Source: Pseudomonadota bacterium
GTDB taxonomy: Bacteria > Pseudomonadota > Alphaproteobacteria > Rhizobiales > Pleomorphomonadaceae
Direction: 5' to 3'
DNA: 64,000 bases
NCBI GenBank assembly: GCA_023436885.1
Contig: JAEZHI010000019.1
Span: 124,001 to 188,000 of the forward strand
The notes beneath the pieces were generated by a model. The model did not search any database and was not told the DNA's origin. It saw nothing but the letters and a program-made list of their open reading frames with translations. The translations under genes were made by a program, and so were the position numbers. Shown piece after piece: positions 1 to 7,966 of this stretch. Each line of letters opens with the position of its first letter. The first letter of the stretch is position 1.

Positions 1-699
1 CGCCGCATTCCGATGACGGAGCCCCTGCCCGCCATAGCTGGGCAGAGCTACATCGTCACCGGCACGGGCAAGTTCTTCCGCAACGTCCAGCTCGATCCGG
101 AGAACAACCTCGGCGTGGTGCGCGTCGGTGCCGACGGTAGCTTCCTGGAAGTGCTCTGGGGCTATCGGGATGGCGGTGCACCAACGTCGGAATACTCAAG
201 TCACTTCAAGGGCCACATCGCCCGCCAGAACGCGACCAACGGCAGCGACCGCGTCGTTCTGCACTGCCATGCCACCAACCTGATCGCGCTGACCTACGTG
301 CTGGACTGGAGCGACGCCAATGTGACGCGTGCTCTGTGGGAAGGCTCCACCGAGTGTCTGGTGGTGTTCCCAGATGGGGTCGGCACCATGCCCTGGCTGG
401 TGCCGGGAACCGACCAAATGGGTGATGCCACGTGCCGTCTGCTCGCCAAGCGCCCCTTGGTGCTCTGGCCGTTCCACGGCGTGTTCGGTGTTGGCCCGAC
501 GCTCGACGACGCCTTCGGTCTGGTCGACACCGCCGAGAAGGCAGCCGAGATCCTTGTGAAGGTGGTGTCGATGGGCGGACCGCGCCAGTCAATGACCACG
601 CAGGATCTCGTCGACCTCGCCGCCCGCTTCAAGGTGGTACCGCAGCCCGAAGCCATGGCGCTTGACGGCTGGAAGCTCACAGACCGCAAGCCCGGTTAA
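1..699 (+). CDS. rhaD: L-rhamnulose-1-phosphate aldolase, 5'-truncated by the window edge
   Basis: Class II (zinc) aldolase that splits L-rhamnulose 1-phosphate into DHAP and L-lactaldehyde. The reading frame is open to base 1, and the ATG at 13 is internal: E. coli RhaD has the same stretch beginning near residue 58, so roughly 53 residues lie upstream of the window. The visible part aligns with the E. coli enzyme throughout. It contains VTGTGKFFRNVQLDP, the catalytic Glu in TSEYSSHF, two zinc ligands in VLHCHATNLIALTYV, the block LWEGSTECLVVFPDGVG, and the third zinc His in WPFHGVFG. It lies just upstream of rhaR and the rhamnose transporter. The E. coli-type aldolase beside a rhizobial-type transporter is notable, because the rhizobial model operon is described with a different RhaD (bifunctional aldolase/dehydrogenase). 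Confidence 0.93.
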   Translation, partial: RRIPMTEPLPAIAGQSYIVTGTGKFFRNVQLDPENNLGVVRVGADGSFLEVLWGYRDGGAPTSEYSSHFKGHIARQNATNGSDRVVLHCHATNLIALTYVLDWSDANVTRALWEGSTECLVVFPDGVGTMPWLVPGTDQMGDATCRLLAKRPLVLWPFHGVFGVGPTLDDAFGLVDTAEKAAEILVKVVSMGGPRQSMTTQDLVDLAARFKVVPQPEAMALDGWKLTDRKPG

Positions 700-776
700 C
701 GCAATCGAAGCCGGCGCTTGCTCCAGCGGCGCCGGCACGCCATCGTCCCAGCCCCACTAGGAGCCGAGACAGTCCC

Positions 777-1589
777 ATGCATGAACGCGAACGCCACCGC
801 ATCATCCTTTCCGCCGTCCAGGAACGCCCTATTCTGACGGTGCAGGACATCGTCGAACTGACGGACGCCTCGGAGGCGACGATCCGGCGCGATATCAGCG
901 CGTTGGCGCTCCAGAACCGGCTAAAGAAAGTGCGTGGTGGCGCCGAGGCACTGCATCCACCTCAGATCGGCGTTCTCGCCGCCCGTTCGTTCCGAGCCGA
1001 CGAGACGGTCAATTCAGCCCAGAAGCGTGCCATCGCGCGGGAAGCCGTGAAGCTGTGTCACGATGGCGAAGCCATCACCATCAACGGTGGCACAACGACT
1101 TTCCCAATGGTGCACTTCCTCGCGCAGATGCGCTTACAGGTGATGACCAATTCGTTCCCGATCGCTGAGCATCTGATCAAGCATTCCAAATGCACGGTGA
1201 TGCTGCCGGCCGGCGCCGTCTATCGCGAGCAGAACATCATTCTGTCGCCCTTCGACAGCGACGGCACCGGGCATTTCTATGCCCGCCGCTTCTTCATGGG
1301 TGCCCGGGGCGTATCACCGCTCGGCGTCATGGAATCGGACTCGCTGATCATCCAGTCCGAACAGCGCCTGATGCGCCAGGCCGACGAACTGGTCGTTCTG
1401 GTTGACAGTTCCAAGTTCAAGACACGGTCCAGCCTGATCCTATGCCCCCTTGAGCGGGTCAGCACGATCATCACGGACGACGGCATCGACGAGCACGACC
1501 GGCGGATGGTGGAGACCGCTGGTATCGAGCTGATCGTCGCAGCCACGGACAAAAAAGAGGACATCCAGAAATCCCCGACCATCGCCTGA
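777..1589 (+). CDS. rhaR: DeoR-family transcriptional regulator of rhamnose genes
   Basis: A 270-residue regulator of the DeoR/GlpR type. The N-terminal winged helix-turn-helix spans about residues 1-57, with the typical helix TDASEATIRRDISALALQNRL. It is followed by a DeoR sensor domain of the ribose-5-phosphate isomerase-like fold, with INGGTTTFPM as the phosphate-sugar binding loop and VLVDSSKF near the C-terminus. In Rhizobium leguminosarum the DeoR-type RhaR represses rhaSTPQUK, and the order here (rhaR then the ABC transporter and kinase) matches. An AGGAG sits about 13 nt before the ATG, which is a little far. Repression by RhaR with a phosphorylated rhamnose intermediate as inducer is inference from the family. 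Confidence 0.88.
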   Translation: MHERERHRIILSAVQERPILTVQDIVELTDASEATIRRDISALALQNRLKKVRGGAEALHPPQIGVLAARSFRADETVNSAQKRAIAREAVKLCHDGEAITINGGTTTFPMVHFLAQMRLQVMTNSFPIAEHLIKHSKCTVMLPAGAVYREQNIILSPFDSDGTGHFYARRFFMGARGVSPLGVMESDSLIIQSEQRLMRQADELVVLVDSSKFKTRSSLILCPLERVSTIITDDGIDEHDRRMVETAGIELIVAATDKKEDIQKSPTIA

Positions 1590-1641
1590 CAGAGGAGTGA
1601 GGCGAGGGTCGACGGAAGGTCGCAACGGGAGGAGACCCCAA

Positions 1642-2637
1642 ATGACCCTGTTCAAGAAAATGATCGTTACCACGGCTGCCGCCATCGCCCTGATGGCCGG
1701 CCCGGCCAGCGCCGAGAACGTCAAGATTGCGCTCGTGGTCAAGACGCTCGGCAACGGCTTCTTCGACGCGGCCCACAAGGGCGCCGAGGAAGCGGCCAAG
1801 GAGCTCGGTAACGTCGACATCATCTACACCGGCCCGACCACTTCGACCGCTGAGGCGCAGATCGACGTCGTTAACTCGCTGATCGCCCAGAAGGTTGATG
1901 CCATCGCCATCTCTGCCAATGACAAGGACGCCCTTGTCCCGGCTCTCAAGAAGGCCATGCAGCGCGGCATCACCGTCATCTCCTGGGACTCGGGCGTGGC
2001 CCCTGAAGGCCGCCTGATGCACCTCAACCCGTCGTCGAACCCGCTGATCGGCAACATGTGCGTGAAGCTGGCCTCCGACGGCCTCGGCTCTGAAAAGGGC
2101 GATGTCGCCATCCTCTCGGCCGCCTCCACGGCGACCAACCAGAACATCTGGATTGAGGAGATGAAGAAGGTCCTGCCCAACTACAAGAATGTCAACCTCG
2201 TCGACACCGTCTATGGTGACGATCTCGCCGACAAGTCCTATCGCGAGACGCAGGGCCTGATCGCCAAGTATCCCAACCTCAAGGCGATCATTGCTCCGAC
2301 GTCGGTCGGCATCGTTGCTGCCGCCCAGGCGGTTGAAGATGCTGGCCTCGTTGGCAAGGTCAACGTGACGGGCCTCGGTCTTCCCTCCGAAATGGCCGGT
2401 CACGTCAAGGCCGGTTCTTCCAAGGCCTTCGCGATCTGGAATCCGATCGACCTCGGATACTCGGCGACCTACATCGCCTACGAGCTGAAGACGGGCAAGG
2501 CCGAAGCCAAGCCGGATGCCGAGATCGCCATCGGCCGCATGGGCAAGATCAAGCTGGACGCCAACAAGGAAGCCGCCATGGCCGACCCGTTCGTCTATGA
2601 CGCCGGCAACGTCGCGGAATTCGCCAAGATCTTCTGA
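1642..2637 (+). CDS. rhaS: Rhamnose ABC transporter periplasmic binding protein
   Basis: Periplasmic sugar-binding protein of the ribose/rhamnose type (Peripla_BP_4 family). The first 24 residues form a Sec signal peptide ending ASA, and the mature chain starts ENVKIALVVKTLGNGF. I chose the ATG at 1642 because a GGGAGGAG ribosome site lies just upstream and the signal peptide starts there; an upstream in-frame start at 1597 would add 15 residues with no signal character. It is 331 residues, the usual length. It is the first gene of the transporter set rhaSTPQ, and the hairpin behind it suggests that it is expressed above the membrane parts, as is common for binding proteins. Confidence 0.92.
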   Translation: MTLFKKMIVTTAAAIALMAGPASAENVKIALVVKTLGNGFFDAAHKGAEEAAKELGNVDIIYTGPTTSTAEAQIDVVNSLIAQKVDAIAISANDKDALVPALKKAMQRGITVISWDSGVAPEGRLMHLNPSSNPLIGNMCVKLASDGLGSEKGDVAILSAASTATNQNIWIEEMKKVLPNYKNVNLVDTVYGDDLADKSYRETQGLIAKYPNLKAIIAPTSVGIVAAAQAVEDAGLVGKVNVTGLGLPSEMAGHVKAGSSKAFAIWNPIDLGYSATYIAYELKTGKAEAKPDAEIAIGRMGKIKLDANKEAAMADPFVYDAGNVAEFAKIF

Positions 2638-2651
2638 TCATCGCCAAACGT

Positions 2652-2677
2652 CCGGACCCGGCCGTCGCCGGGTCCGG
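2652..2677 (+). terminator. Hairpin after rhaS (attenuator or mRNA stabiliser)
   Basis: A perfect 10-bp stem, CCGGACCCGG pairing with CCGGGTCCGG around a 6-nt loop, starts 15 nt after the rhaS stop codon. No U-tract follows. A partial terminator or mRNA 3'-end stabiliser inside the operon is the likely role. Confidence 0.55.
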
Positions 2678-2699
2678 CTCTCAAAGAGATCGCGACAAG

Positions 2700-2872
2700 C
2701 CTCCTCTCCCTGTCCCTCCCGCAGGTGCGGCAAGGGGACGCGGTTGCCAATGACCGGAGCTCCCTCCTCCCGGCTTCCGACGTCCAACCCGATGCGCCTC
2801 CTCCAGCGCAATCTGCGGCTCATGGCAGGGTTCCCTCCGCCTCCTGCAAGGGAGGGACAGGGAGAGGGGGTA
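2700..2872. repeat. Palindromic intergenic repeat element between rhaS and rhaT
   Basis: Two 17-nt arms pair perfectly: CTCTCCCTGTCCCTCCC at 2705-2721 and its reverse complement at 2850-2866. Partly matching sequence continues inwards on both sides (GCAGGTGCGGCAAGGG against TTGCAGGAGGCGGAGGG). The element is about 170 bp in a 359-bp gap, has no gene, and looks like the small mosaic or palindromic repeats scattered between genes in many Hyphomicrobiales. Mobility is not shown; no target-site duplication could be confirmed. Confidence 0.7.
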
Positions 2873-2996
2873 ACTCCGTCGCCCCGATCCAAGCCGAGCC
2901 TTCACGGCAAGATGGTCGCTCCGACGGCACCTATCCGATCGCCTCCCGACATCTCGGGTCACAAGCCCTCAGCAGCAAAAAGCGTCTGACAACGTC

Positions 2997-4520
2997 ATGC
3001 TTCCAACTGATACGATCACCCCAGAGCCCATCCTGAAAATGACGGGCATCTCCAAGACCTTCCCTGGCGTCAAGGCTCTTTCGGACGTGGCCCTCGAGCT
3101 GCGCCCTGGCCATGTGACCGCGCTGATCGGTGAGAACGGTGCCGGCAAATCGACGCTGGTCAAGATCCTGACCGGCATCTACCAGCCCGATGGAGGTAGC
3201 ATCCAGATCGACGGCAAGGAAGTAACGCTTCCCACCGCAGATGCGGCCCAGGAACTCGGCATCACGGCCATTCACCAGGAAACCGTGCTGTTTGATGAAT
3301 TGACCGTCGCCGAGAACATCTACATCGGCCATCAGCCGCGCAACCGCTATGGCCTGATCGACTGGGCGGCAATGCATGCCCGTGCCGCCGCCATCCTGCA
3401 TGGCATCGACGCGCCGATCTCCACGCGCATTCGCCTCAAGGATCTATCCATCGCCCAGCGCCATCTGGTGGCGATCGCCCGCGCGCTGTCGATCGACGCC
3501 CGAATCGTCATCATGGACGAACCGACGGCCGCCCTCTCCTACAAGGAAGTCGAGGAGCTGTTCGGCATCATCGACCGCCTGAAGAAGGCCGGCAAGGCCA
3601 TCCTGTTCATCAGCCACAAGTTCGAGGAAGTCTGGCAGATCTGCGACTATTTCGCCGTGTTCCGCGACGGCCGCCAGGTCGGTGCCGGCCGGCTCGCCGA
3701 CGTATCGCACAACGATCTCGTCAAGCTGATGGTCGGTCGCGATGTGACGCAGGCCTTTCCCAAACTGCCCGCCGACATCGGCGACGTAGTGTTGAAGGTC
3801 GACGGTTATTGCCATCCGACCGAGTTCGATCAGGTGTCCCTGGAGCTTCGGCGCGGCGAGATCCTCGGCCTCTATGGCCTCGTGGGGGCGGGCCGCTCGG
3901 AATTCTGCCAGGCCTTGTTTGGTGTAACGCACCCCTCGGCAGGAACGGTGGAGCTGTCCGGCAAGCCGATCCAGGTGCGGTCACCGTCTGATGCCATCGA
4001 CGCCGGCATTGTCTACGTGCCGGAAGAGCGCGGTCGCCATGGCGCCATAACGGCGATGTCGATCGTCACGAATATCTCGCTGCCGTCACTCAAGGTCACG
4101 AGCCGGCGTAACTTCCTGCGCATGGCCGAGGAGTTCGATCTCGCCCGCAAATATGCCGAGCGGCTCGACCTCAGAGCCGCCTCGCTCAGTCAGCCAGTCG
4201 GCACGCTTTCGGGCGGCAACCAGCAGAAGGTGGTGATCGGCAAATGGCTGGCAACGCTGCCGAAGGTGATCATTCTCGACGAACCGACCAAGGGCATCGA
4301 CATAGGCTCCAAGGCCGCCGTGCACGCCTTCATGAGCCAGCTCGCCGTCGAGGGCCTTGCCGTGATCATGGTGTCGAGCGAGATCCCCGAAATCCTGGGC
4401 ATGAGCGACCGCGTCATCGTCATGCGCGAGGGACGGATGGCCGGCGTGTTCGAGCGTGAGGGGTTGACGCCTGAGACGCTGGTGCGTGCCGCAACTGGCA
4501 ACAAGGAGGCGGCCGCGTGA
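2997..4520 (+). CDS. rhaT: Rhamnose ABC transporter ATPase, two-domain sugar type
   Basis: A 507-residue ATPase of the CUT2 family (RbsA/MglA type) with two nucleotide-binding domains on one chain. Domain 1 has Walker A GENGAGKST, a signature region LSIAQRHLVAIARAL and Walker B VIMDEPTAALS. Domain 2 has a degenerate Walker A (GLVGAGRSE), signature LSGGNQQK and Walker B VIILDEPTKGID. This asymmetry is normal for CUT2 ATPases. It powers uptake together with RhaP, RhaQ and RhaS. The ribosome site before 2997 is weak, and an in-frame ATG at 3039 is an alternative start. The gene follows rhaS after a gap holding a palindromic repeat. Confidence 0.9.
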   Translation: MLPTDTITPEPILKMTGISKTFPGVKALSDVALELRPGHVTALIGENGAGKSTLVKILTGIYQPDGGSIQIDGKEVTLPTADAAQELGITAIHQETVLFDELTVAENIYIGHQPRNRYGLIDWAAMHARAAAILHGIDAPISTRIRLKDLSIAQRHLVAIARALSIDARIVIMDEPTAALSYKEVEELFGIIDRLKKAGKAILFISHKFEEVWQICDYFAVFRDGRQVGAGRLADVSHNDLVKLMVGRDVTQAFPKLPADIGDVVLKVDGYCHPTEFDQVSLELRRGEILGLYGLVGAGRSEFCQALFGVTHPSAGTVELSGKPIQVRSPSDAIDAGIVYVPEERGRHGAITAMSIVTNISLPSLKVTSRRNFLRMAEEFDLARKYAERLDLRAASLSQPVGTLSGGNQQKVVIGKWLATLPKVIILDEPTKGIDIGSKAAVHAFMSQLAVEGLAVIMVSSEIPEILGMSDRVIVMREGRMAGVFEREGLTPETLVRAATGNKEAAA

Positions 4521-4566
4521 TCCGCCTCTCGATCTGTCTCGTCATTCCCGCTCCGGAGCTTATCCG

Positions 4567-5556
4567 ATGAATACTATCCGCAGCCTTATCGCGCGGCGCG
4601 AAGCGCTCCTGGTGCTGGCCTGCCTTCTGTTGCTTGCCGCCATCACTGCCCGCTTCCCCGCCTTTTCGACGCCCCGTAACCTCGCCGGTGTCTTCAACGA
4701 CACGTCCATCCTGATCATGATGGCGCTCGGTCAGTCGGCGGTCATTCTGACAAAGTCGATCGATCTGTCGGTTGCCGCCAACGTGGCGCTGACCGGCATG
4801 ACGGTGGCGATGTTGAACCACCTCGCTCCGGGATTGCCTCTCATCGTTCTGATCCTGCTTGCCATCTGCATTGGGATGCTGCTCGGCGCCATCAACGGCT
4901 TCCTGGTCTGGTGGCTCGATATCCCAGCCATCGTCGTGACGCTTGGAACCATGACGATCTTTCGTGGGCTCGCTTTCGTTGAGTCGGGCGGTGCCTGGGT
5001 CAATGCCCACGAGATGTCGCCGGCCTTCCTCGAATTGCCGCGCACTCTGATCCTCGGCATGCCGGTTCTGTCGTGGATCGGGATCCTCGCCATTATCCTC
5101 GCCACGTTGCTGTTCACCCGCACCGGTGTCGGCCGCGCCTTTTATGCGACAGGCGGCAATGCCGTGGCAGCCGTCTATACCGGCATCGACATCGGCAAGA
5201 CGCGCTTCCTGGCCTTCGTCCTGTCAGGCACCATCTCCGGTCTCTGCGGTTATCTCTGGGTATCGCGCTATGCCGTCGCCTATGTCGATGTCGCTTCCGG
5301 CTTCGAACTGGACACAGTCGCCGCCTGCGTCATTGGCGGCGTCTCAACCGTCGGCGGCGTAGGCACTGTGGGTGGCGTCGTTCTCGGCGCACTTTTCCTT
5401 GGCATCATCAAGAATGCCCTGCCGGTGATCGGCATCTCGCCCTTCTGGCAGATGGCCATCTCTGGCGCCATCATCATCGTGGCCGTCGTCATCAATGCCC
5501 GCGGCGAACGCGTCAAGGGCCGGGTCATCCTCCGCCGCAAGGAGCTTCCGCTATGA
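4567..5556 (+). CDS. rhaP: Rhamnose ABC transporter permease 1
   Basis: A 329-residue integral membrane permease of the BPD_transp_2 family (RbsC type) with about 8-10 hydrophobic helices and the family loops LTKSIDLSV, INGFLVWWLDIPAIVVTLGT and ACVIGGVSTVGGVGTVGGV. The ATG at 4567 was chosen: it follows CCGGAG and starts directly before the first membrane helix, whereas an open frame back to 4486 would overlap rhaT. The stop codon overlaps the rhaQ start by four bases (ATGA), so the two permeases are translationally coupled and probably form a heterodimer. Confidence 0.9.
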   Translation: MNTIRSLIARREALLVLACLLLLAAITARFPAFSTPRNLAGVFNDTSILIMMALGQSAVILTKSIDLSVAANVALTGMTVAMLNHLAPGLPLIVLILLAICIGMLLGAINGFLVWWLDIPAIVVTLGTMTIFRGLAFVESGGAWVNAHEMSPAFLELPRTLILGMPVLSWIGILAIILATLLFTRTGVGRAFYATGGNAVAAVYTGIDIGKTRFLAFVLSGTISGLCGYLWVSRYAVAYVDVASGFELDTVAACVIGGVSTVGGVGTVGGVVLGALFLGIIKNALPVIGISPFWQMAISGAIIIVAVVINARGERVKGRVILRRKELPL

Positions 5557-6569
5557 GCGATCAATCCGCAGTCCTTTCGCCGCGCCATATTCCCGATCGT
5601 CTCGACAGTCCGCTGAAGCGGGCGCTGAAAAGCTGGGAAACGCTGCTGCTCGCCGTGGCCGTCGCCATCGCCATCGCCAACTCGTTGGCTTCGCCCTATT
5701 TCCTCGATCCGTGGAACCTCTCCGACGCCACCTTCAACTTCACCGAAAAGGCCATACTCGCGCTGGCGATGACCTTCGTTATCATCACCGGCGAGATCGA
5801 CCTCTCGGTGGCTTCGATCATCGCTTTAGCGTCGACAGCGATGGGTGCCGCCGCCGAAGCCGGAGCCGACACCCCGGTGCTGTTCCTGATCGGTATCAGC
5901 GTCGGGCTGTGCTGTGGCCTGTTCAACGGCTTCCTGGTGGCCAAACTCGGCCTGCCGGCCATCGTGGCGACGATCGGTACCATGAGCCTCTATCGCGGCA
6001 TCGCCTACGTCGTGCTCGGCGACCAGGTCTACAAAAACTATCCAGCCAACTTCGCCGTGTTCGGTCAGGGATATGCCTTCTGGATCTTCTCGATCGAGTT
6101 CGTCACCTTCCTGGGACTTGCGGTCATTGCCGGTGTGGTGCTGCACAAGACGATCTTCGGACGCCAGGTCTATGCCGTCGGCAACAATGCGCTGGCAGCT
6201 CGCTTTTCGGGCGTCAGGGTACAGCGCATCAAGTTCATCGTCTTCTTGATGACTGGCGTCGCCGCGGGCCTTGCCTCGGTGATGCTGACCTCGCGGCTCG
6301 GGTCGACCCGCCCGTCCATCGCCGTCGGTTGGGAACTCGACGCGGTGACCATGGCGGTACTCGGCGGCGTGGGCATCAACGGCGGTACTGGCAATATCCT
6401 CGGTGTTGTCATTGCCGCCTTCGTGATGGGTCTCGTCACCTTCGGCCTCGGTCTTCTCAACGTGCCGGGCATCGTCATGAGCATCTTCATGGGCCTGATG
6501 CTGATCCTGGTGATTGCCCTGCCGCTCGTGGTGCAGCGGATCAATTACCGCCGCCGCGTCGCTCGCTGA
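5553..6569 (+). CDS. rhaQ: Rhamnose ABC transporter permease 2
   Basis: A 338-residue permease of the same BPD_transp_2 family as RhaP. It has a cytoplasmic N-terminus of about 30 residues, then helices with ITGEIDLSVASIIAL, LFNGFLVAKLGLPAIVATIGT and VLGGVGINGGTGNILGV. The start at 5553 overlaps the rhaP stop by four bases and has AAGGAG 6-12 nt upstream; the frame remains open far upstream, but that part is the shadow of rhaP. In the R. leguminosarum order the next gene would be rhaU (mutarotase); here rhaK follows at once, so rhaU is not present at this position. Confidence 0.9.
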   Translation: MSDQSAVLSPRHIPDRLDSPLKRALKSWETLLLAVAVAIAIANSLASPYFLDPWNLSDATFNFTEKAILALAMTFVIITGEIDLSVASIIALASTAMGAAAEAGADTPVLFLIGISVGLCCGLFNGFLVAKLGLPAIVATIGTMSLYRGIAYVVLGDQVYKNYPANFAVFGQGYAFWIFSIEFVTFLGLAVIAGVVLHKTIFGRQVYAVGNNALAARFSGVRVQRIKFIVFLMTGVAAGLASVMLTSRLGSTRPSIAVGWELDAVTMAVLGGVGINGGTGNILGVVIAAFVMGLVTFGLGLLNVPGIVMSIFMGLMLILVIALPLVVQRINYRRRVAR

Positions 6570-6595
6570 AGCCGATCGAAGATTAGGAGAAGGTG

Positions 6596-7966
6596 ATGCC
6601 GACGACGCCGAGGTTCATTGCGGTTCTCGATGTGGGCAAGACCAACGTCAAGCTGGTGGTGCACGACCTCGGAACCGGCGAGGACGTTTTCGTCCGTACG
6701 CGCCCCAATGCCGTCGTCGACGCGCCTCCATACCCACATTACGACATCGAGGGCATGTGGTCCTTCTTCCTTGCCACACTGAGAGAAGCCACTGCAAATC
6801 ATCGGATCGATGCCCTCTCCTTCACCACCCACGGCGCTACTTTTGCCCTGCTTGCTGGAGATCAACTGGCGCTTCCGGTACTAGACTATGAATTCCGGGG
6901 GCCGGATGCGCTCAATGTGGCCTATGCCGCCGCACGTCCGACATTCGCCGAGAGCTTTACGCCGCGCCTGCCGGGCGGACTCAATGCAGGTGCCCAAATT
7001 TACTGGCAGGCTCGGTCCTTTCCCAAAGTCTTTTCGACCGTCACGGCCATCGTTCCCTATCCACAATACTGGGCGTTCCGGTTCACCGGCGTGCTGGCCA
7101 GCGAGCCATCTTCATTCGGCGTCCACACAGACCTCTGGGCACCGCAAAGCCACACATATTCGTCCTTCGCCAAAGCTGAAGGCTGGGACAGGTTGTTCGC
7201 GCCTCAACGATCCGCTTTCGACCGGCTCGGTACCGTGACTACGGACATAGCGGCCCAGACAGGCTTGCCGCCAGAGACGCCGGTTTATTGCGGCATTCAC
7301 GATTCCAACGCTTCATTGCTGCCGCATCTTCTCAGCCATGATGCGCCTTTCACGGTGCTCTCTACAGGGACCTGGGTCATCATCTTCGCAGTGGGAGGCG
7401 ATGCCTCGTCACTTGATGCGGCGCGCGACGGTCTTTGCAATGTGGATGCCTACGGCAACCCGGTACCCTCATCGCGCTTCATGGGCGGTCGCGAGTTTGA
7501 CCTGCTCACGGATGGCAAAGCAAAAAAACCGACTATTGAGGATGTGCGGACTGTTCTCGACAAATGCATCATGGTTCGGCCGTCCTTCGTGCCGGGATGC
7601 GGACCTTTTCCAACGGACGAGGGAAGCTGGAGCGTTGCCCCGGACACCTTGTCTGCCGGGGTACGCACGGCCGCTGCCAGCCTTTATCTGGCACTCGTGG
7701 CACATGCTGCCATGGCGGTCGCAGGCGCGGCGGGACCCATCATCATAGAAGGCCCCTTCGGACGCGATGCTCTTTTCGCGGAAGCCTTGCAGTCACTTTC
7801 GGAGCGACCCGTTTCCATCGCCGCTGGCGCGACCGGGACATCAACGGGCGCGGCCATGCTGGCTCTTGACCCAGACGGACATCCGAAGCTCGCACCCAAC
7901 TGTCCTGTTGTCAGCACATATGATCTCGGCGGCCTTCATAATTACGCGGATCGCTGGACGAGCTGA
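6596..7966 (+). CDS. rhaK: FGGY-family carbohydrate kinase, rhamnose kinase
   Basis: A 456-residue kinase of the FGGY fold. The N-terminal phosphate-binding motif is AVLDVGKTNVKLVV, and the C-terminal ATPase part includes VLSTGTWVIIFAVGG and GAAGPIIIEGPFGRD. It is predicted to phosphorylate L-rhamnulose (or rhamnose). In R. leguminosarum the kinase RhaK is also needed for rhamnose transport, which fits its place in the transporter operon. TAGGAGAA precedes the start; GTG at 6593 is directly before ATG at 6596. Its last 25 bases overlap the convergent histidine kinase gene. Confidence 0.85.
   Translation: MPTTPRFIAVLDVGKTNVKLVVHDLGTGEDVFVRTRPNAVVDAPPYPHYDIEGMWSFFLATLREATANHRIDALSFTTHGATFALLAGDQLALPVLDYEFRGPDALNVAYAAARPTFAESFTPRLPGGLNAGAQIYWQARSFPKVFSTVTAIVPYPQYWAFRFTGVLASEPSSFGVHTDLWAPQSHTYSSFAKAEGWDRLFAPQRSAFDRLGTVTTDIAAQTGLPPETPVYCGIHDSNASLLPHLLSHDAPFTVLSTGTWVIIFAVGGDASSLDAARDGLCNVDAYGNPVPSSRFMGGREFDLLTDGKAKKPTIEDVRTVLDKCIMVRPSFVPGCGPFPTDEGSWSVAPDTLSAGVRTAAASLYLALVAHAAMAVAGAAGPIIIEGPFGRDALFAEALQSLSERPVSIAAGATGTSTGAAMLALDPDGHPKLAPNCPVVSTYDLGGLHNYADRWTS

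Noticed and set aside
2725..3036. Open frames across the rhaS-rhaT gap
   Set aside because: They read through the palindromic repeat, on both strands, which marks them as chance frames in GC-rich DNA.
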